A stretch of DNA of 64,000 nt from NCBI GenBank assembly GCA_016720565.1, contig JADKKJ010000012.1, forward strand, positions 248,001-312,000, in the 5' to 3' direction. Origin of the DNA: Chitinophagaceae bacterium. GTDB lineage: Bacteria > Bacteroidota > Bacteroidia > Chitinophagales > Chitinophagaceae. The notes under the pieces are model-generated. The model was not told where the DNA came from. It made no database searches and saw nothing but the letters and a program-made list of their open reading frames with translations. The position numbers and the translations under genes were made by a program. Shown piece after piece: positions 8,893 through 17,936 of this stretch. Numbering within the stretch: position 1 is the first letter of the stretch; every line of letters starts with the position of its first letter.

Positions 8893-9780
8893 ATGAATAA
8901 TTTTATAAAACAATTACTTTTTACTATTGCCTTAGTTTTTGGCAGTAACTTTCTATATGCCCAATCTATAACACCTTTTACAATTTGGAAACAGGTTACA
9001 CAGAGAGGCGATGTTACTTTTACGGGTAATACCACATTAACCTGTAATGGTGGGGCACTTTGCAATACTGGCCGAACGGCTGTTTCTCCAACCGGTAACG
9101 GCGGTGGAAATAATTTCAACAATAATGGTTTTACCATGATTTACAATAATATTGCTGATGCCACCGACCCGGTTACCCGTTTTAGCCGTACCAGTGCGAA
9201 TTTAACTTTGGGTACAACTGGTGGTTGTGGAGTAATTTATGCCGAACTATTTTGGGGAGGAAGTATTAGTGCAGGAACTGTAAATCAAGCTAAAAGAGAT
9301 TCTGTTTATTTTAGAACACCTGTTGGTGGTTACACTGGTTTAAAAGCAGACCTACTTACCAATTCGGCTATTCCTTTTGGTGGATATTACTGTTATAAAG
9401 ATGTAACCAATTTAGTAAGGCAAGGGGGTACAGGTACGTATTGGTTAGCCAATCAAGTAGCACAAACAGGAGCAACAGGCCTTTGTGGGGGCTGGACTTT
9501 GGTTGTAATTTATGGTGACCCAACATTACCATTGCGTAACCTGACCATATTCAGAGGTATTTCAGCTATTAATGCTGCAAATCCACAAAACATTCCAATT
9601 TCAGGTTTCTTTACACCGCCTTCTCCGGCTGCTGTTAATTTAAAATTGGGGGTATTTTCATTAGAAGGAGACAGGGGTACAGTGGGGGATAGTTTAAAGT
9701 TTAATGGCAACCCGGGCTTTGGTTTTCTTTCTGTATCCGATACAAAAACCCGATTGATAATACCTTTAACAGTACAATAA
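8893..9780 (+). CDS. Secreted DUF11-type protein, N-terminal part (frameshifted gene)
   Basis: The first 295 residues of a gene that continues at 9912-11270. It has a signal peptide (residues 1-23, ending LYAQ), then a Thr/Asn/Gly-rich secreted region. The frame closes early because the run of five A at 9744-9748 is one base short: adding one A restores a continuous frame (reading KNPIDNTFNS) that runs into the second part without a stop. The intact product would be about 792 residues. The change could be a real inactivating mutation, a switchable homopolymer or a sequencing error. Surface adhesin or appendage-like roles are common for such proteins. Confidence 0.7.
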   Translation: MNNFIKQLLFTIALVFGSNFLYAQSITPFTIWKQVTQRGDVTFTGNTTLTCNGGALCNTGRTAVSPTGNGGGNNFNNNGFTMIYNNIADATDPVTRFSRTSANLTLGTTGGCGVIYAELFWGGSISAGTVNQAKRDSVYFRTPVGGYTGLKADLLTNSAIPFGGYYCYKDVTNLVRQGGTGTYWLANQVAQTGATGLCGGWTLVVIYGDPTLPLRNLTIFRGISAINAANPQNIPISGFFTPPSPAAVNLKLGVFSLEGDRGTVGDSLKFNGNPGFGFLSVSDTKTRLIIPLTVQ

Positions 9781-9911
9781 ATAACAATACAGCAGAAATT
9801 ACCCGAGTTCCTAACTTCCCTAATACTTTAGGTATAGATGAAGATATTTTTGTTCTCAATAATACAACATATAATTATTTACTCAACAGTGCGACATCAG
9901 CAACAATAAGA

Positions 9912-11270
9912 ATGACATCTTCCGGGGATGTATTTGCCCCATTTATGATTTCAACAGCTATAGATGTTTTTGAGCCTAATATAGAAATAACTAAAGAAGT
10001 TTTGGATATAAATGGCGGATTAGTTGAACTGGGAGATACTTTGAAATTTGACTTGAAAGTGGTTAATAAAGGAAATGACCCCGCTACTAATGTAATTTTA
10101 CACGATAGTTTGTATGGAGCAATGGATTATGTACCCGGTTCTTTAAAAATAAATACAGGAGCAAATACTGGCGTTAAAACAGATGTTGCAGGAGATGACC
10201 AGGCGGAATTTGCTTTATCCGGTGGTGTTAATTTTGTAAAATTCAGATTAGGTTCGGGTGCTAATTCAACAACTGGTGGCAATATGGGTATTACAGCAGC
10301 AACAGACAGTTTAACCACCATGGAATTTAAAGTTACTGTAACAACCGACTGCCAGATTTTTCATTGTAATTCCAATATTGTAAATAAAGCTTTCGTAACA
10401 TTTGTTGGAAACATATCTGGTGCCAGCCGTAGCACTTACAGCAGCCCAACTGGTTTTGACCAGTATGGATGCCCGGCAATTGGACCAACAACACTTGTAG
10501 TAAATGTTCCCCCATGCACACCACCTGCAGATACTTCCATTACAGCATGTTCACCATATCCGCTTTCAAACATTTTGCCATTCAGGCCGGGATACAATCA
10601 ATATTACAACAGCAGTTGGGCGACTATTACCGATGCGACATCAACTGGAACTTACTATGCAATTAAGCAATTATATCCGGGGTGTAATGACACTATTCAG
10701 ATGAACATGACTATAACTTGTACATTGCCTGTTATTTTAAGTTACTTTAAAGGCGAATACAATAACAACGCTGTAAAATTACAATGGAGAATAGAAACGC
10801 AATCGAGTTTTTCACATTTTGAAATTGAGAGAAGCACAGACGGCAGAAATTTTAGTACAATTGGAAATGTAGCCTTATCGGGCATTGACCTATACAATTT
10901 TTTAGATGTAAATCTTGTTTCCGGTTCAATCTATTATTACCGTCTTAAAATGATTGATACTGATGGAAATTTTAAGTATAGCAATATAGTGGTGGTAAGA
11001 ATGAACGGGGGTAAAAATCAAATTAACATTTACCCTAACCCTGCAAGTGATTTTGTAAATGCAGAATTAGGAAGCAATGCAAAAGGTGATTACAGCCTAC
11101 AATTAATTGATGCTACTGGCAGAACAGTAAATACAAAAATTGTAACCAATGCTCAAAGCAACCAGTTGATAACGATACAGAGTGGAGGGCTTGCAAGTGG
11201 TGTGTATATTTTAAAAATTGTAAGCAGACATTATAATGAAACCACGTTGAGCAAGGTGATATTTAAGTAA
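9912..11270 (+). CDS. Secreted DUF11-type protein, C-terminal part with type IX sorting domain (frameshifted gene)
   Basis: Continuation of the gene that starts at 8893; in this frame it is open from about 9742, and the ATG at 9912 is an internal Met. It carries a DUF11-like repeat (about residues 25-140, containing ITKEVLDINGG and GDTLKFDLKVVNKG), a Cys-rich linker, and a fibronectin-like segment (LQWRIETQSSFSHFEIERS). A type IX secretion C-terminal sorting domain occupies the last 80 residues (INIYPNPASD ... GVYILKI). Such domains direct proteins through the Bacteroidota type IX system to the cell surface. As the sequence stands, neither fragment alone has both export signals. Confidence 0.75.
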   Translation: MTSSGDVFAPFMISTAIDVFEPNIEITKEVLDINGGLVELGDTLKFDLKVVNKGNDPATNVILHDSLYGAMDYVPGSLKINTGANTGVKTDVAGDDQAEFALSGGVNFVKFRLGSGANSTTGGNMGITAATDSLTTMEFKVTVTTDCQIFHCNSNIVNKAFVTFVGNISGASRSTYSSPTGFDQYGCPAIGPTTLVVNVPPCTPPADTSITACSPYPLSNILPFRPGYNQYYNSSWATITDATSTGTYYAIKQLYPGCNDTIQMNMTITCTLPVILSYFKGEYNNNAVKLQWRIETQSSFSHFEIERSTDGRNFSTIGNVALSGIDLYNFLDVNLVSGSIYYYRLKMIDTDGNFKYSNIVVVRMNGGKNQINIYPNPASDFVNAELGSNAKGDYSLQLIDATGRTVNTKIVTNAQSNQLITIQSGGLASGVYILKIVSRHYNETTLSKVIFK

Positions 11271-11308
11271 CAGGCATAGTTTTGGTTCAAGCGTTATACA
11301 CATACACT

Positions 11309-11340
11309 GAAAGGATGGGTTACTCCGTCCTTTCACCTTT
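11309..11340 (+). terminator. Terminator-like hairpin
   Basis: GAAAGGATGG, loop GTTACT, CCGTCCTTTC (one G-T pair), followed by ACCTTTTAA. It lies 39 bases after the DUF11 gene. The T run is short, so efficiency is uncertain. Confidence 0.6.
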
Positions 11341-11364
11341 TAATATCTAAATTGTAATATTTAT

Positions 11365-11613
11365 ATGGAAAACCTTTCATTTATTGAAGTAATACTTTTA
11401 TTTCTTGTGTCAAATATTCTTTCGTTTCTGTTTGCATTTTTTCTAAGGAAAATAAAAGTTGAAACCCTTAGTAAAAAAATTGTAAAGCTTGAGTTAGAGT
11501 TAATGGAAAGCCATGGCGAGACTTTACGGGAAATTCAGGAAAATACAGCGTTAAAAAAAAGTATAACGAATTTGATAACCGACAATCAAAAAGTATGGCA
11601 ATTAAATGCTTAA
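11365..11613 (+). CDS. Small membrane-anchored coiled-coil protein
   Basis: An 82-residue protein with one N-terminal transmembrane helix (about 7-28) and a charged coiled coil (about 30-75). No family is recognised. It sits between the DUF11 gene and a long palindromic spacer. Its architecture, a short anchor with a helix, resembles the larger protein at 7272-7922, but no sequence similarity is visible. Confidence 0.5.
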   Translation: MENLSFIEVILLFLVSNILSFLFAFFLRKIKVETLSKKIVKLELELMESHGETLREIQENTALKKSITNLITDNQKVWQLNA

Positions 11614-11747
11614 TCACTTCGTTTTTTTTTAAGTATAAAAAAGTTTTCCGCTCATATAAAAACTTTTCGGAGGACACATTTTGCAGACAGAAAATACTTT
11701 TCAACTTCACACATATTTTCTATTCAAGGCGACGAAGGCTATGCAGG

Positions 11748-11950
11748 TAACATTGGGTTTGCCAAAATGGGGGCGGACGGAAGCCGTGTTTCAACTTTTT
11801 GTTTTTTAATTTGGCTTCATATCGGGCAGGACGTTACTAATTTAGCTATGTACAAATCATCAACTTTTATTTATAAATTTAGCTTCAGTTAGCCGGGCGG
11901 ACGGAATTCTATTGCCCCCACTTCGGCAAGCCCTGCCCGTTGTAGGCAAG
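11748..11950 (+). repeat. Cassette-like spacer with imperfect inverted ends (site C)
   Basis: The left end TAACATTGGGTTTGCC, with an arm running to 11774, is the inverted counterpart of GCCCCCACTTCGGCAAGCCC at 11914-11933: 17 of 20 positions pair, and the rest can be G-U. The right end is CCCGTTGTAGGCAAGC. A 12-base direct repeat GGGCGGACGGAA is present at both sides (11771 and 11895). Size (about 200 bases) and shape are like an integron attC or VCR site, but the outer boxes do not fit the attC consensus exactly. Confidence 0.55.
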
Positions 11951-11998
11951 CATATTGGACACCCTACGCTAATTGGGAGATTAAAACGACTAAGACTT

Positions 11999-12397
11999 AT
12001 GAGTACAATTTTAAATACCCTTTTTAATCTTCACAACGGCGAGGACGACAGACAAAAGACATTAGAAAGTGTAAAAGGAAATATTTCCTTTTCCGGTGCT
12101 AACCTTTGGATTTTGGCTTGCGCTATTTTAGTAGCATCCGTTGGATTAAATGTAAACTCAACAGCTGTTATTATTGGTGCAATGCTTATCTCCCCTTTAA
12201 TGGGACCAATTGTGGCATCGGGCTTTGCTTTGGGTATGTATGACTTTGAACTTTTAAAAAAGTCATTAGGAAATTTGCTTTTTGCCACCCTTGTTGGATT
12301 ACTTGTCTCTTCCATTTATTTTTTTATCAGTCCCTTCAAAGAAGTTCAATCCGAAATTTTGGCACGAACTTCACCCAATATTTACGACATTCTGTAA
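11999..12397 (+). pseudogene. DUF389 membrane protein, truncated
   Basis: The first 132 residues of a DUF389/TIGR00341-type membrane protein. A short cytosolic start (STILNTLFNLHNGEDD) is followed by KGNISFSGANLWILACAILVASVGLNV and the family motif STAVIIGAMLISPLMGPI, then a third membrane segment. Family members have several more helices (usually more than 300 residues). Here the frame ends at TAA 12395, 13 bases before the IS left end, and the remainder is missing. The start is at ATG 11999, because the earlier in-frame codons lie in the spacer. It is almost surely non-functional. Confidence 0.8.
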
Positions 12398-12475
12398 ATC
12401 TTCAGCTTAAAGTGTACCACTAATTTATTATCTTAAGAGAGTGTTTCCTAATTATTTAACCTAAAAATTAATGTA

Positions 12476-12830
12476 ATGGAAACGAGATCTAAGAAGCAAA
12501 CTACAGAAAACTTTGTGAAGGATGTCCGCCGAAAAGCCAGGCGCTTGTTCACCTCCGAACAAAAGATCCTTATTGTGATGGAAGCTATTCGCGGAGAAAC
12601 ATCGGTAGCGGAGATTTGCCGAAAGTATGGCATTCATGCTACTCAGTTTTACAAATGGAATAAGGAATTCCTGGAGGCTGGTAAAAGAGGCTGGCTGGCG
12701 ATACGACGCGGGAAGCCACTTCTGATGAGGTAGCTGATTTGAGAAAGGAGAATCAACGACTTAAGGAAATGGTAGCCGACCTGATGCTACGCTATGATAT
12801 TGTAAAAAAAGCTTGACCATTTTGGAATAA
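12476..12830 (+). pseudogene. IS3 transposase orfA, frameshifted
   Basis: Helix-turn-helix transposase subunit with RRLFTSEQKILIVMEAIRGE and the recognition region VAEICRKYGIHATQFYKW. The frame breaks near 12698; in the next frame the normal orfA end continues (DEVADLRKENQRLKEMVADL, then LRYDIVKKSLTILE and a stop at 12828-12830). One indel therefore splits an otherwise complete gene of about 118 codons. Confidence 0.85.
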
Positions 12831-12837
12831 ATGAAAA

Positions 12838-13883
12838 ATGGAAAAGTATATGCGACTGTCCCCAGCAGAAAAACAGGAGATCATTCAGCTAGTAGATCGC
12901 TCTGAGTTAGGAGTGAATAGAACCTTAAAGGAACTTGGTATCCATAAGAGTACTTTTTTACAAATGGTACCAGGCCTATCTCAGCCATGGCCCCAACGGA
13001 CTATTACCTAAAAGCAGGACCCGCCGGCAATGGAACTCTATACCGGAGGCCCAGAAACAACTGGTGGTAGATGTGGCGCTAGAGCACCCTGTACTATCGC
13101 CCAGGGAGCTCTCAGTAAAACTCACCGATGAGCAAAAGATCTTCATATCGGAAAGCAGTGTGTATCGTATTTTAAAGAGCAAAGGTCTTATTACGACGCC
13201 TATGCATATTTTGCTAGCCGCCTCTAATGAATTTAAGGACAAAACTAATTTTGTCCATGAAATGGCAAACAGACTTTACTTATTTTAAGATCATTGGTTG
13301 GGGCTGGTATTACCTGAGTACGATTTTGGATGATTACAGCCGCTATATTGTTCACTGGGAATTGTGCCGTAATATGAAAACAGAGGATGTGGAAAGAACG
13401 GTAGAAAAGGCCCTAACGGTGGCGGGACTGCAAAAAGGGCAACGACCAAAGCTGTTGTCTGATAATGGGTCATGTTATATATCCGCTGAGATCAAAGAGT
13501 TCTTGAAATCAAAGGACATCAAACCCATACATGGGCGAGTTCGGCACCCTCAAACCCAGGGGAAAATAGAACGTTATCACAGGAGTATGAAAAATGTGGT
13601 AAAGCTTGATAATTATTATTGCCCTGAAGAGTTAAATGCAGCACTAACATCATTCGTGAATTACTACAATCATGAACGCTACCACGAATCACTTGACAAT
13701 GTAACTCCAGCTGATGTATATTTTGGAAAAAGAGAACAAATCCTGAAAAGAAGAGAGAAGATCAAATTGCAAAATATGAGATACCGCCGAGCCCTATATT
13801 TTACTGAAAAACTAAATTATATTAATCCAACCCTAAAAAACTTAAATAATTTATCTAACTTAAATCAAGGAAATACTCTCTAG
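12838..13883 (+). pseudogene. IS3 transposase orfB (DDE), two frameshifts
   Basis: Integrase-core transposase. The DDE residues are recognisable: Asp in WQTDFTYF, Asp in LLSDNGSCY and Glu in QGKIERYHRS. The gene is broken by one extra T in the run at 12954-12959 (expected HKSTFYKWYQAY) and by an indel near 13260 (expected HEMWQTDF). Three readable segments together cover the usual orfB length. Confidence 0.85.
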
Positions 13884-13896
13884 GAGAAAGTACACT

Positions 13897-14748
13897 CTGT
13901 TTTGACGACATACAAAGGAAAATATTTATCATAATTCTTTTTTTAGTATCATCATTTATTTCGGTTAGTCAAACTCCGAAATCTGATTTCAGCCACATTG
14001 AAATAATAATCGATTCTGCGGATTTCCAAAATATGATTAAAAACAGTTTTATTAAGGACAGTTTAGCAAGTTGTGCGTATGATACAGTTCAGAAATCACC
14101 ACTAGTGATCAGTTATTTTATAAATGGGTTGGAAAACTTTATCCATTTCAATCCAAATAAGGGACATTACGCATCTCAGCGAGGCACTACTTATTTAATT
14201 TTTCAATCCCGTCGGCCCGGACAAGGAAAAGAATTGGAAGAACAATGGAAATCAGTTACTACCGACTCTTTAAAGTCATATAATTTCAAAGGCCCCGACT
14301 TTCTTTTAACTGAAATTGTTCTCAAAAAGCATTGGGACATTTCGGGAAGCAAGACCAATCATTTAATACCAATGTTAAGTTCATATTCAGTCACCTCATA
14401 TAAAAATGGGGACTAGGAGATTCTTCAGAGGTTAGTATGAAAGATTTTATAGGCGGAGATTCATCTAAATACTTTAATAAGATACTTTCCATAAAATTAT
14501 CTATTACAAACATTGAATTAAACTCATTGTCCTCTGTGCTAAAGGTGACAGGGTATAAAAAAATAGGTAATAAATTCATAAAAAATGGGCAGCCTGAAAT
14601 TTCATTTACTATCAATGAAGGTCAAAATGAGTTTAAAATAAAAGAGTTTGTACTTCAATTAAACAGGTCATCAGACACTAAAGTATTGAGCTTCGGTAAC
14701 ATAATAATTGATATTGCTAAGGATAAAGCAAAATTTGTATTTAACTAA
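13897..14748 (+). pseudogene. Exported protein of unknown function, start lost and frameshifted
   Basis: Directly after the IS right end an open frame reads a signal-peptide-like segment (RKIFIIILFLVSSFISVSQ) and then a mature part beginning DFSHIEIIIDSADF, but no start codon precedes it, so the 5' end was removed by the IS event. The frame closes at 14414. With one base more in the G run at 14408-14411 it joins the second segment (14437 on, read DLGDSSEVSMKDFIGGDSS) up to 14748. It somewhat resembles DUF5829-type Bacteroidota proteins, weakly. It is broken twice, so non-functional as given. Confidence 0.65.
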
Positions 14749-14756
14749 ACGGCGGC

Positions 14757-14959
14757 TAACATTGGGTTTTGTGCAAGTGTGGCTTGACAAACAAACATCG
14801 GCTAATTGCAATTCCAGGTCGTGGTTCCAGCTGGACAAACAATTTTGAGCTTTAGTTCTTAACTTCAACTTCAGTTTTTCAATCAGCAGCGGTTGTCGGC
14901 GTACGAATACTAATATCACACCAGACACTAAGCACTGCTCGTTCTGCGTTATGCTTGCG
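14757..14959 (+). repeat. Cassette-like spacer (site D)
   Basis: The first 13 bases, TAACATTGGGTTT, are identical to the start of the spacer at 11748, and the next bases TTGTGCAAG resemble TTGCGCAAG at 7950. It ends CACTAAGCACTGCTCGTT then CTGCGTTATGCTTGCG. The ACACT-GCAC words near the right end are weakly inverted to GTGCAAGTGT near the left end. It lies between two genes on the same strand. Confidence 0.45.
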
Positions 14960-14991
14960 AGGCACTTCAAAAAACAAACGACACTTAGTTT

Positions 14992-16111
14992 ATGTCAAAG
15001 AAAATACTTCTCTTCACTATTCTAATTTTATATAGCATAGTATCTTTTGCCCAAACTTTACCTTCTGACAAAAAAACTGAGTTTCTGTTTCCCGCCAGTA
15101 GTTGGGAATATGTAAATGACCCATCTGCACAAGGTTGGGACACGACTAAACTGAAGAGCTTAAAACAATTTATTATTGACAGTGCCAATACAACGGGCAT
15201 GATGGTTATTCAACATGGAAAAGTAATATTTTCGTTTGGCGACTTAAAAGAATTGAGTTACATAGCTTCCTGCCGCAAAAGTGTTCTTTCCATTTTCTAC
15301 GGACCCTTTTGTCGAAAATGGAAAAATCAATTTAAACAGCACTCTTGAACAATTAAATATTGACGATGTAAACGGTCTATTGCCCATTGAGAAAAAAGCT
15401 ACCATTCAAAATTTACTCACAGCAAGGTCAGGTGTGTATCATGAACCAAGTTATTCAGGCGATGAATATGCCATCGCACCCAAAAGAGGAAGCGTTAAAC
15501 CTGGCAGTTTATTTCTGTACAATAATTGGGATTTTAATTTAGCAGGCTATCTGTTCGAAAAACTTAGTGGCATAGGCATCTATGATGCAGTTGATTCCAT
15601 GCTTGCCCGACCTTTGAACATGGAGGATTGGAATAAAACAATTCAACAGAAAGCCGTTGATACGTTAAAGTCAATTTACCCGGCATACCCCATGTGGTTT
15701 TCTACAAGAGACATGGCAAGAATAGGATACCTGATGTTGAGGAACGGGAGATGGAAAGACAAACAAATAACCTCTAAAAATTGGGTTACTACTATAACTA
15801 CTTCTTTTACATCTACTAAGGAAATGAAAGAGTTCAAATCTCCATATTATAAAGACGGAGCCTATATGAGATATTTTGGATATGGCTATTTATGGTGGGT
15901 TTGGGATACTCCGAATAACAAAGGAGCATATGAAGGAGCATATACAGCACAGGGTAACTTTGGACAATATATAACTGTTTTACCTGCCTTGGATTTAGTC
16001 ATAGCGCACAAAACAAAAGCGGCATACGAAAGATATACATCAAACTATTTGACAATTCTAACTAAATTGATTGCAGCCAATAATTCGGAATTATCAACTA
16101 AGGACAGGTAG
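14992..16111 (+). pseudogene. Serine hydrolase (beta-lactamase/PBP-like), frameshifted
   Basis: A gene of about 372 codons interrupted once. The N-terminal part (from ATG 14992) has a signal peptide ending SFAQ and the catalytic SxxK motif SCRK at residues 93-96. One extra T in the run 15307-15310 breaks the frame; removing it gives YGPFVENGKINLN and joins the second part. That part carries the Tyr-x-Asn-like YNN and a C-terminal HKT, the KTG-like box. Family members are esterases, D-aminopeptidases or beta-lactamase-like enzymes of the periplasm. The reading is disrupted but recent, because everything else is intact. Confidence 0.8.
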
Positions 16112-16129
16112 CGACAGGCATTTCGGATC

Positions 16130-16168
16130 AGGGATTGCCACTGGGTAAAGCCCCCACCGTTGTATGCC
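16130..16168 (+). repeat. Partial cassette-like end (site E)
   Basis: GCCCCCACCGTTGTATGCC at 16150-16168 matches the right end of the 11748 spacer (GCCCCCAC ... CCCGTTGTAGGC). No matching left arm is seen, so this may be a solo or truncated end. It marks the last such motif before the permease gene. Confidence 0.4.
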
Positions 16169-16236
16169 ATATTATCATGCGGACTTTGCAATAGTGAGAA
16201 ACAATAAAACAGCCTAACTGGCCTAATAAAACATAC

Positions 16237-17616
16237 ATGAGTGGAAAACCTGCCATAACCAAGGGCCTGAGAAAAGTATTAGGATTAACTTCTTTATTTA
16301 TCATAACTATTGGACTGGTAGTTTCACAGACATCAGTTGTTTCTATTCTTCAGGGCGCTGGTTTAGGTGGTGGCACTTTCTTCATTGCTATATTTCTTGC
16401 TTTTATTCTTACGCTTTGTTATATCTCTACTTACGCTGAACTGGCGCTGATGATGCCTAAAGCTGGAAGCATCAGCACCTATACTGCTGTTTCCCTCGGG
16501 CATTTCGCAGCAATTATAGCTGCACTTTCAGCTTATGTTGCCCCCGCCATATTTGCAACCCCTGCAGAAATGTTACTAATGCAACACGTGCTGGACACTA
16601 TTGCACCCGGGTCTTTCACAAACATTGCGTTGATATTATTATGGCTTTTCACCGTATTGAATGTTTTAGGAATAAACTTATTTGCTTCCATACAAAGTAT
16701 TATTTCCTTCACCATGCTGGTGACGCTGGTGGTGATCGGATTTGCCGGAACACTCCACGCCTCCAATGAAATATCAACGGCACAAATATTCACCGACCTA
16801 TTTCATTCCGGCAGCTCTGTCTTTTCATTAGTACTGGTTGCGCTCTGGCCCTTTGTAGGGTTTGAAATGGTTTGTGATCTAATTGAAGAAGCCAAAAAAT
16901 CCTCTAAAGCATATTCCTAAAGCAATGTTCATTGCAAGTATTGTAATGTTCTTTGCATATAGCCTAATTGCATTTGCGGCTATGAAGCAGGTTCCTGCGG
17001 CAGAGTTGGCCAATACCGACATCCCTCATTGGGTTTTAGGAAAAATAATTTTTGGGGATGCCGGAAAAATAATTGTAGTTGTACTTGCCATTACCACTAC
17101 AAGCGGATTAATAAGTGCGGCATTGGCTGCGGTACCCAGGATGCTGTATGGCATGGCGCATCATAAACAATTGCCGGCTATATTCATGAGGCTCCATTCA
17201 AAATGGAAAACACCCTGGTTTGGTATCCTTTTTCTTTCTGCATTAATTACATTGCCTGTACTGATTTTTGGTAAAACCCTAATGCCTTACTAATGCTCAT
17301 TATTTCATCAGCAAGCTGCTGGCTGCTTACCTATATCATTGCCCATATAGACCTAATAGTACTCCGAAAAAAATATCCTGAACATCAGCGTCCATTTAAG
17401 TCACCTATGTTTCCTTTACTACAGGTCATGGGAATTGCAGGAATGGCATATGCTTTCTTTAATAATGCACCAACCCCTGAACTGCGGTTGAAAGTATATA
17501 TTAATACTGCCTTGTTTATTGGCATTATAGCGGTATTCGCATTTTTCTGGCTTAAGTATATAGTAAAAAAACCTTTATTCGAACGAGAAGCAATTGAACA
17601 GGCTATAAAAGATTAA
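16237..17616 (+). pseudogene. Amino-acid permease (APC superfamily), two frameshifts
   Basis: Three consecutive frames together give a complete APC-family transporter of about 460 residues with some 12 hydrophobic helices. The N-terminal signature is GLRKVLGLTSLFIITIGLVV. The first break is at the run of six A (16894-16899): with five, the frame reads EEAKNPLKHIPKAMF. The second is near 17280, where KTL continues into ALLMLIISSASCWLL. The substrate is probably an amino acid or amine, with import across the inner membrane, but specificity cannot be read. The first fragment alone (16237-16920) covers only about half of the helices. Confidence 0.8.
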
Positions 17617-17632
17617 CTCTTTTTGTTTAATG

Positions 17633-17884
17633 TCATGCCGTCATTTGCAAAATAGAACGATGGTGAATAGTAACTACAGCATATAACATTATACATACTG
17701 CCAGTGAGATATTTATTCCCGCAGGCAAAAAGAGGCAAAAGATTTCGTTGATGGGGCTGTAAGCTCCCCCGATTTCGACTGCATTTAAAAGTTTCAAATC
17801 CCTTTCTAAAGAGGAAAGAGCCTGTGAAACAGAGAGCGTTTTGATAAAAAAGATCGGTGATAACTTTACTAAATCTAAAATCAC
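17633..17884 (-). CDS. Possible small membrane protein (uncertain)
   Basis: An 83-codon frame with one likely transmembrane segment (FCLFLPAGINISLAVCIMLY). There is no recognised family, no clear promoter, and it lies convergent to the permease pseudogene. It is the only candidate content of the 320-base gap before the epimerase gene. It could be chance. Confidence 0.25.
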   Translation of the reverse strand: MILDLVKLSPIFFIKTLSVSQALSSLERDLKLLNAVEIGGAYSPINEIFCLFLPAGINISLAVCIMLYAVVTIHHRSILQMTA

Positions 17885-17936
17885 CTATTTAAGTGATGGT
17901 TTTTAATTTCCCTGTTGTCCATAACCTGATCTTACG

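Larger units (their letters stand above)
12411..13896 (+). mobile_element. Degenerate IS3-family insertion sequence
   Basis: About 1,486 bases. The ends are imperfect inverted repeats: the left starts AGTGTACC and continues to AGAGAGTGTTTCC, while the right, read inverted, starts AGTGTACTTT and continues to AGAGAGTATTTCC. Inside are orfA and orfB in the usual IS3 order. No clear target duplication is visible. Both frames carry indels, so the element cannot move by itself. It separates a DUF389 start from the start-less remains of a different exported protein, so insertion was accompanied by loss of flanking DNA or followed earlier damage. Confidence 0.85.
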
